In this document: piece after piece, positions 59,001-64,000 of the stretch
Numbering within the stretch: the first letter of the stretch is position 1
Layout of the letters: each line of letters begins with the position of its first letter
DNA from: Lumbricus rubellus
Taxonomy: Eukaryota; Annelida; Clitellata; Crassiclitellata; Lumbricidae
DNA: 64,000 nt
Direction of reading: 5' to 3'
Assembly (NCBI GenBank): GCA_945859605.1
Contig: OX243820.1
Location: 34,747,196-34,811,195 of the forward strand
The notes under the pieces: generated by a model
What the model saw: only the letters and a program-made list of their open reading frames with translations
What the model was told of the DNA's origin: nothing
Databases searched by the model: none
Position numbers and translations under genes: made by a program

Positions 59001-59740
59001 GTGATGGTGATGGCGGCGGCTGCGGTAGGCCTAGTGGTGGTAACTAATATCATAATCAACATCATCGTTTTCGTCGTCGTCATCATCATCATCATCGTCA
59101 TCATCATCATCTCATCAGCAACAACAACAACAACAACAACGACCCTGAGCGACGATCTGGAAAAGTCATTTATGATGTTAATAAAGTTCAAACATAAAGG
59201 TGTAAAGCAACTCTACTATATATAACAGCTGTGGTGTTGCTGTTGGTGTTGTTGATCTTGTATCATGTCTGTCTATGTATCGTATCTTGACATGCAGTAA
59301 TGACATCGTAAACATAGCGCTTACCGTAGAGTCGTGTATACAGTAGAGGGTGGTCCTAAATCAAATTTAAGGTTCTTAATTAGGACCGGGCAGTGAAGGG
59401 TAATCGAAATAAATATGTATCGTCACAGGTATTTCGCCTGTCGAGTAGGTCTTTCTTTAGGCCTACATACCTGGACCTAGGCCTAAACCTTGATTAGACT
59501 TGCCACTAGTCTTTGCACACCTTGTAATGTTTTCGCTGACGCGTTTGATGAAGTACTGTAACAGATCTCAAGCGTATGACCTCATCGTCTTTATAACGGA
59601 CTTCGACTAATTTAAGTTCTACAACGCTAAGTGTTTATGTAGGCTATGTCGCTGTCTACCTATCTGTCTGTCTGTCTGTATGTCTGTCTCTACCTTTGTC
59701 TACCTATCTAGCTGTCTGTCTGTCTATCGATCATCCATCC

Positions 59741-59773
59741 ATGCATCTATGCATCCATCATCACCATCATCAT

Positions 59774-59847
<74 letters not shown>

Positions 59848-60010
59848 CCACCACCATCATCATCACCACCACCATCATCATCACCATCATCATCATCATC
59901 ATCACCATCATCATCACCATCATCATCATCTTCTTCTTCTTCTTCTTCTTCTTCTTCTTCATCATCATCTTCTTCTTCATCATCATCTTCTTCTTCTTCA
60001 TCATCATCAG
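59741..60010. repeat. (CAT)n followed by (CTT)n array
   Basis: A long trinucleotide tract of CATCAT with CAC variants changes to CTTCTT at about 59930 and alternates to 60010. Confidence 0.95.
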
Positions 60011-60129
60011 CGACCGACGTTCACGATTCTCTTTTTGGCAGTAATTTTGCGAGGCATCCATAAAAAGGCGATAATTAAATTGCTTCATAAATTTACGCAT
60101 GCCTATTATATCTGTTAGCAGGTAGCCTA

Positions 60130-60807
60130 AATCGTCCATAAATCAAGTCCACGCGACCAAGACATCAAAAATGTTTTGAACGCTGGCGTGATCTTCAGTT
60201 GACCTATTCGTAGGCTATATCGCTCGTAATCGAATGGGATTTTTATCTGAGAAGAGGAGAATTGCCGTAGGTTGGGGGGGTTTCAACCCCCGCAGTCTTT
60301 CTTAGAGCCTCATAATTATATTAAAGTCCATTTTCACACCTCAATTCCAAGTGGATCATCGCCCAAAACCCCAGTTATTTTCCGGCAATTCTCACACTGG
60401 GTAAGCTATATAGCCTAATGTTTATACTAGGCTCAGTCGAAATTGAGACCGTTCAGTCCACTGCAGTTCATTGACAGACCTCTTCTTTCGGCCTCAACTT
60501 GGACCTCTGATTTATGCATGACGTGTTAGCCATACGATGCAGTTATTAATGTGTGTTTGCGCCAAACAAGAAGTCCGTTAATGGTGTCGAATTCTTAGAA
60601 ATTCAAGTTTCTACACTCTGAAGTAGGTGAACTGGCGGAGGACGCTTTGTAATTAATTAGCTGCTATTAATTTGGCCATAACTATAATGCCTTAAATCAT
60701 CATCGTCGTCCTCGCTCACCGTTACATGTAGAAAATTGTAGATCAAGATGAGAGCGGCGCCATTTTTGATGTTTTGGTCGCGTGGACTTGATGATTTATG
60801 GACGGTT
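60130..60807. mobile_element. Non-autonomous TIR element with TA flanks
   Basis: The ends are inverse copies over ~45 bp (TCGTCCATAAATC, AAGTCCACGCGACCAA, ACATCAAAAATG), 678 bp apart in total and bordered by TA (60128-60129, 60808-60809). TA flanks suggest a Tc1/mariner-type or similar target choice. No transposase. Confidence 0.65.
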
Positions 60808-60837
60808 TACTGTCGTTCAGATTCTGGAGCAGCTCGT

Positions 60838-60921
60838 CTGAGTGAGTGAGTGAGTGAGTGAGTGAGTGAGTGAGTGAGTGAGTGAGTGAGTGAGTGAGTG
60901 AGTGAGTGAGTGAGTGAGTGT
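60838..60921. repeat. (GAGT)n microsatellite
   Basis: About twenty uninterrupted tetranucleotide units. Confidence 0.95.
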
Positions 60922-61089
60922 AGTTTATTGGTGGCAGGTCTGAGGTTGGGTGGGAGGAAGAGCCATTTTCGTGGACATAATCAGAAGCATAGCCAGAAAA
61001 AGTTTTGGGGTGGACCTTTCAATTAGGGTTCCAATGAATATGGTTGCAAAGTGCAGCGAGTTAAGTTTTTTTAAATAATTCATTTTGGG

Positions 61090-61279
61090 CAGTGCTAAAA
61101 GTGTAAAAAAGAAATGCCTAGACGCCCATTAATTACCTTTTCAAAAGAAGTGCCAGGACGCTCCTTAGAGTCCTTACATTTCAAGGTGTGCTGGCCAAAT
61201 AAGTGGCAGGACGGCATAGAGAATTAAAAACAAGTGCCAGGACGCCGTCCATGACCGTCCCGCCACATTTTAAGCCCTG
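61090..61279 (-). mobile_element. hAT-like MITE, family 2, copy 2
   Basis: Starts CAGTGCTAAAAGTGT and ends CATTTTAAGCCCTG, 190 bp. Flanks ATTTTGGG and ATTTCGGG (61082-61089, 61280-61287) form an 8-bp TSD with one mismatch. It shares AGTGCCAGGACGC blocks with 45988-46169 in inverse. Confidence 0.85.
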
Positions 61280-61537
61280 ATTTCGGGTTAGTTTAAATCC
61301 GTTACCCTATCAGAGCCTATCTAGAAATGCATTCTTTTACCATTCTACATGTAAACTATTCGTCCAATGCAGCACTATTAGTTTTTTCATCAATCCAACT
61401 TATACTTCCTAATCACATGCTTAAGACATGTCTATTGTCTAATTGGTGTTTGGTTGTAGGGCGGCGGGTGCGGTGTGGAACGGCCAATGGCGGTGACAAC
61501 GCTATGATCCGTCTGACCAATCGCTGCAGCTTCTAGT

Positions 61538-63379
61538 ATGAAACGATCGACGGATCCTCAGAGCGGCCAGCACCCCCACTGGTGCCTTCGATCGCTGCAC
61601 CACACCAACTCACAGCTGGCAGCCAATGATGGCGAGGGACCACTCCCTACCGACGATCCAACGTCGAACTGCCGTCGACCTCAAAAAGACCTTTCGCGGA
61701 TTTACTTTCCTTGGACCCTGCAGAGCGCTTCCGGTTCGCGTTTGCCGCCCGCCACTTCCGTCGTCGATCATCCGGGTCCCTGCAGCGTGCGCTACATAAA
61801 TACCGGACGACAGGGTCAGCAGAGGTCACGACCTGGAGGTCATCGGTGCGGACGGTCAGGGAGTGGACTGTCCTCACCTAGTTCAGCGTCCAACAGTTCA
61901 GTCGACCGTATTCGTCCATCGTCAGACCAGGACGACAGCCGACCAGGTCAGCGCCTACACACCATTGTGTCTGTCTGTATGTATCTGTCTGTCTTTACAT
62001 GTTTCTGTGTGTCTGTCTGTGTGTGTCTGTCTGCCTGTATGTATGTATGTTTGTCTGTATATCATTATGTGTGTCTGTAGCTAGGCCCACATTATTCTGT
62101 GTGTCTGTGTGTGTGTCTGTCTGCCTGTCTGTGTCTGTCTTGATCTTTTAAAATTTAGGCCTGTATATTGCATTGCAGGTTCTTCCTCCCATCAGAAGGT
62201 CCTCCTGTCATCTCCGTTCGAATCGACCTTAACTCAACTTCGACTCGATCGACTGAGAATAGAAGAGGAGCATATTCTTGAAATCAAACGACAGGAGGAG
62301 CTCGAAAGAATCCGAGGACCGCAACCAAAATGGTACGTATACCTCCATATCAGCGTATTTAGGAACGGTTTAAAATTAACTGGTTCAAACAACTCCAAAA
62401 TTAAATGCATAAGACCTATATAATTATAATCCTACATTGCTATCAAACACAAATATGTAGAAAAACGCGACCAAGGGAATCAGCATATAAAATTATGCTA
62501 TTTTTAGAACAGGGAACCAGCGTCGACCACGTTGCTGATATAGAAGTGGTCCTCGTCTCACTACTCGCGTGAGTCACGATCAATGGAGCCCGGAAACTGA
62601 CACCTCAGACAAAATTGTTTCCTAGCTACGCATCTGTTTTCTGTAGCCTACCTCCATATATTTCGATGTCCCATATTAAGTGAATCGCATTAAATTTGTA
62701 GTATAATGATGGCCCTATAAATAGGTGATGCCTGTGTAACAGTTTATGTCGGCCCATGTAGGCCTACTATAATTCTACTTTTATTCGGGTTTTTACGACA
62801 GTAGCGAACGCCATTTATATCGTGTCATTATTTTGAGCACCAAAATGATCATTAATACTGTGTCACAAATTTATATCCATCATTGATAATGGGCAGTTAA
62901 TTTTTAAACCAAAAGCATTCTTAATTTTGAGTGCCACCACCGAATAATTACAGGCACAGCCTACGCCCGCCATAATTTGTACGCCAAAGTGGCTGTATCC
63001 TGTATGATTTTCAACAGTGTGTCAGTGACAACATTATTATTGTAGGCCTATCATCCTGCCAGGTCGCGACCTTTGGGCTACTTTTTAGTGTCATCTCGAG
63101 ACCAACAATTCGAAAATCTAGCAACCTTGCATTGCGTCAAAATTGCAAACAGAGAACAGAGAATGTTATTGTTTAAAACCGACTTTTCAGTTGGTAACTT
63201 TCCTTCAACTTGTCGCTTTTAGGTATGCCATGAAATCGTCTCAGTTTGGCCGAGAATTGAAGCGACACAACGATATTCTGAAGGCCAGGGACGGTGACCA
63301 GGACCAGATGGCCTACCGAGACACCCTCGAAAGAGCCAGCAAACACTTCCAACAGGCGTACTACTCGCAAGGACAGTGA
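61538..63379 (+). CDS. Three 3'-terminal exons of an unrecognised gene
   Basis: Exons 61538-61946, 62179-62332 and 63223-63379 join in frame (phases 1 and 2; donors GTCAGC and GTACGT, acceptors GCAG and TTTAG) to 239 residues and a TGA. The real 5' end is uncertain: an in-frame stop lies 30 bp upstream of the ATG at 61538, and GCTGCAG at about 61528 could be an acceptor, so earlier exons are possible. Exon 1 is Ser/Arg/Pro-rich and disordered. Exon 2 is a charged coiled coil (LRLDRLRIEEEHILEIKRQE, then ELERIRGPQPKW). Exon 3 continues WYAMKSSQFGRELKRHNDIL and ASKHFQQAYYSQGQ. The coiled coil plus W-Y-x-M-K block looks conserved in style, but I cannot name the family. Confidence 0.65.
61968..62140. 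repeat. Degenerate (TCTG)n in an intron
   Basis: TGTCTGTCTG and TGTATGTA words between the first two exons of the preceding gene; ORFs across it are artefacts. Confidence 0.85.
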
Positions 63380-64000
63380 ACTTTCGAACCCCAGACAGAA
63401 GAACCAAATAGACGATTCCCCAAAGCCACTTTCGATGACCCACGTGACTCCGCCATTTGCTGTACCCTACTAGGATCGGCGAGAATGCTGTTGGGTTCTC
63501 TTTAGCGAGAGCGACCAGGCATGCGAGTGTTCCAATTAACGTGGATGTCCGCGTTACAAAGAACTAAGGCATGCAGACGGAAGTATTCAATTAGCCTAAA
63601 CGGTAAACCTGCTAAGCCTGAGTGTATAATATTATAGGCTACTCCGCTACTGACTAGTGACTACGCATTCGTACACTATTTTTACACGCTTCAACGCGTG
63701 AGTTTCTTGACTATACGCATGCGTAAAATAATTGAATATTCATTAGGCTACTGCAGTTAACATCGCGAAATTGCCATGCATAGACCTACGGGATCTTTTC
63801 GAGCGGCATCCTTATGCTAAAGATTTTATTGTTGGGTCCTAATAGACTACTTTCCCCTCATAGCCTAAGCTGGTTCTAATTATGAATTAATTGGGTGTCA
63901 GCGTTTATAAGTAGCCTAAAGGTCGTGTGAACGTTTAGTCTACCACAAAAACTCGTTTAAACGTTTGGCAAAAAAGGCAAGGCTAAATTTAAAAGGCAAT
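63380..64000. other. 3' flank of the last gene
   Basis: No further coding region seen to the window end. Confidence 0.5.

Noticed and set aside
59680..60139. Poly-Ser, poly-His and poly-Met ORFs
   Set aside because: Products of (CAT)n and (CTT)n arrays.

Overview
The window looks like nuclear DNA of an invertebrate animal, most likely a marine deuterostome such as an echinoderm. It has spliced genes with GT-AG introns, an aminergic GPCR, a nuclear-type NMNAT, many microsatellites and layered transposons. The species call is inference: it rests on general texture and on the frequency of the octamer TAGGCCTA. No single diagnostic gene was seen.

Layout. 1-2364: 3' part of a biogenic-amine GPCR with a very long third intracellular loop. 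2365-12600: gene-poor DNA with a polypurine tract, a 1.6-kb minisatellite of a 9-bp unit and a ~160-bp tandem repeat. 12601-35716: an 8-exon NMNAT gene whose 17.8-kb intron 2 carries two hAT-like MITEs and a complete 15,139-bp Polinton/Maverick (15636-30774, 6-bp TSD TAGGTC). 35717-48980: introns or intergenic DNA, one terminal exon of an unrecognised gene (41565-42349), a tRNA-derived SINE, MITEs and a long hairpin. 49026-55652: a young, internally deleted Gypsy-type LTR element in minus orientation with identical LTRs, sitting at the edge of a hAT-like element (55663-56326). 56335-64000: a promoter-like CCAAT cluster, trinucleotide and tetranucleotide arrays, a TA-flanked TIR element and the last three exons of an unrecognised gene (61538-63379).

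The Polinton is the highlight. It encodes 15 tightly packed ORFs: protein-primed family B DNA polymerase, zinc protein, adenain-type protease, two phage-fibre/C1q-like proteins, double-jelly-roll capsid protein, pVI-like and membrane-active minor proteins, two conserved proteins of unknown role, a dUTPase-fold protein, penton/minor capsid, packaging ATPase, a zinc-ribbon plus parvovirus-type phospholipase A2 protein, a chromodomain integrase, and a small SAP-like protein. Together these are a replication, integration, capsid and entry set, so the element looks like an endogenous polintovirus. The integrase frame has no upstream ATG. It lies in the -1 frame behind the phospholipase ORF, next to a canonical TTTAAAA heptamer in the right register, which suggests a frameshifted phospholipase-integrase product or a one-base lesion.

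Everything here was read by eye; no alignment or database search was run.
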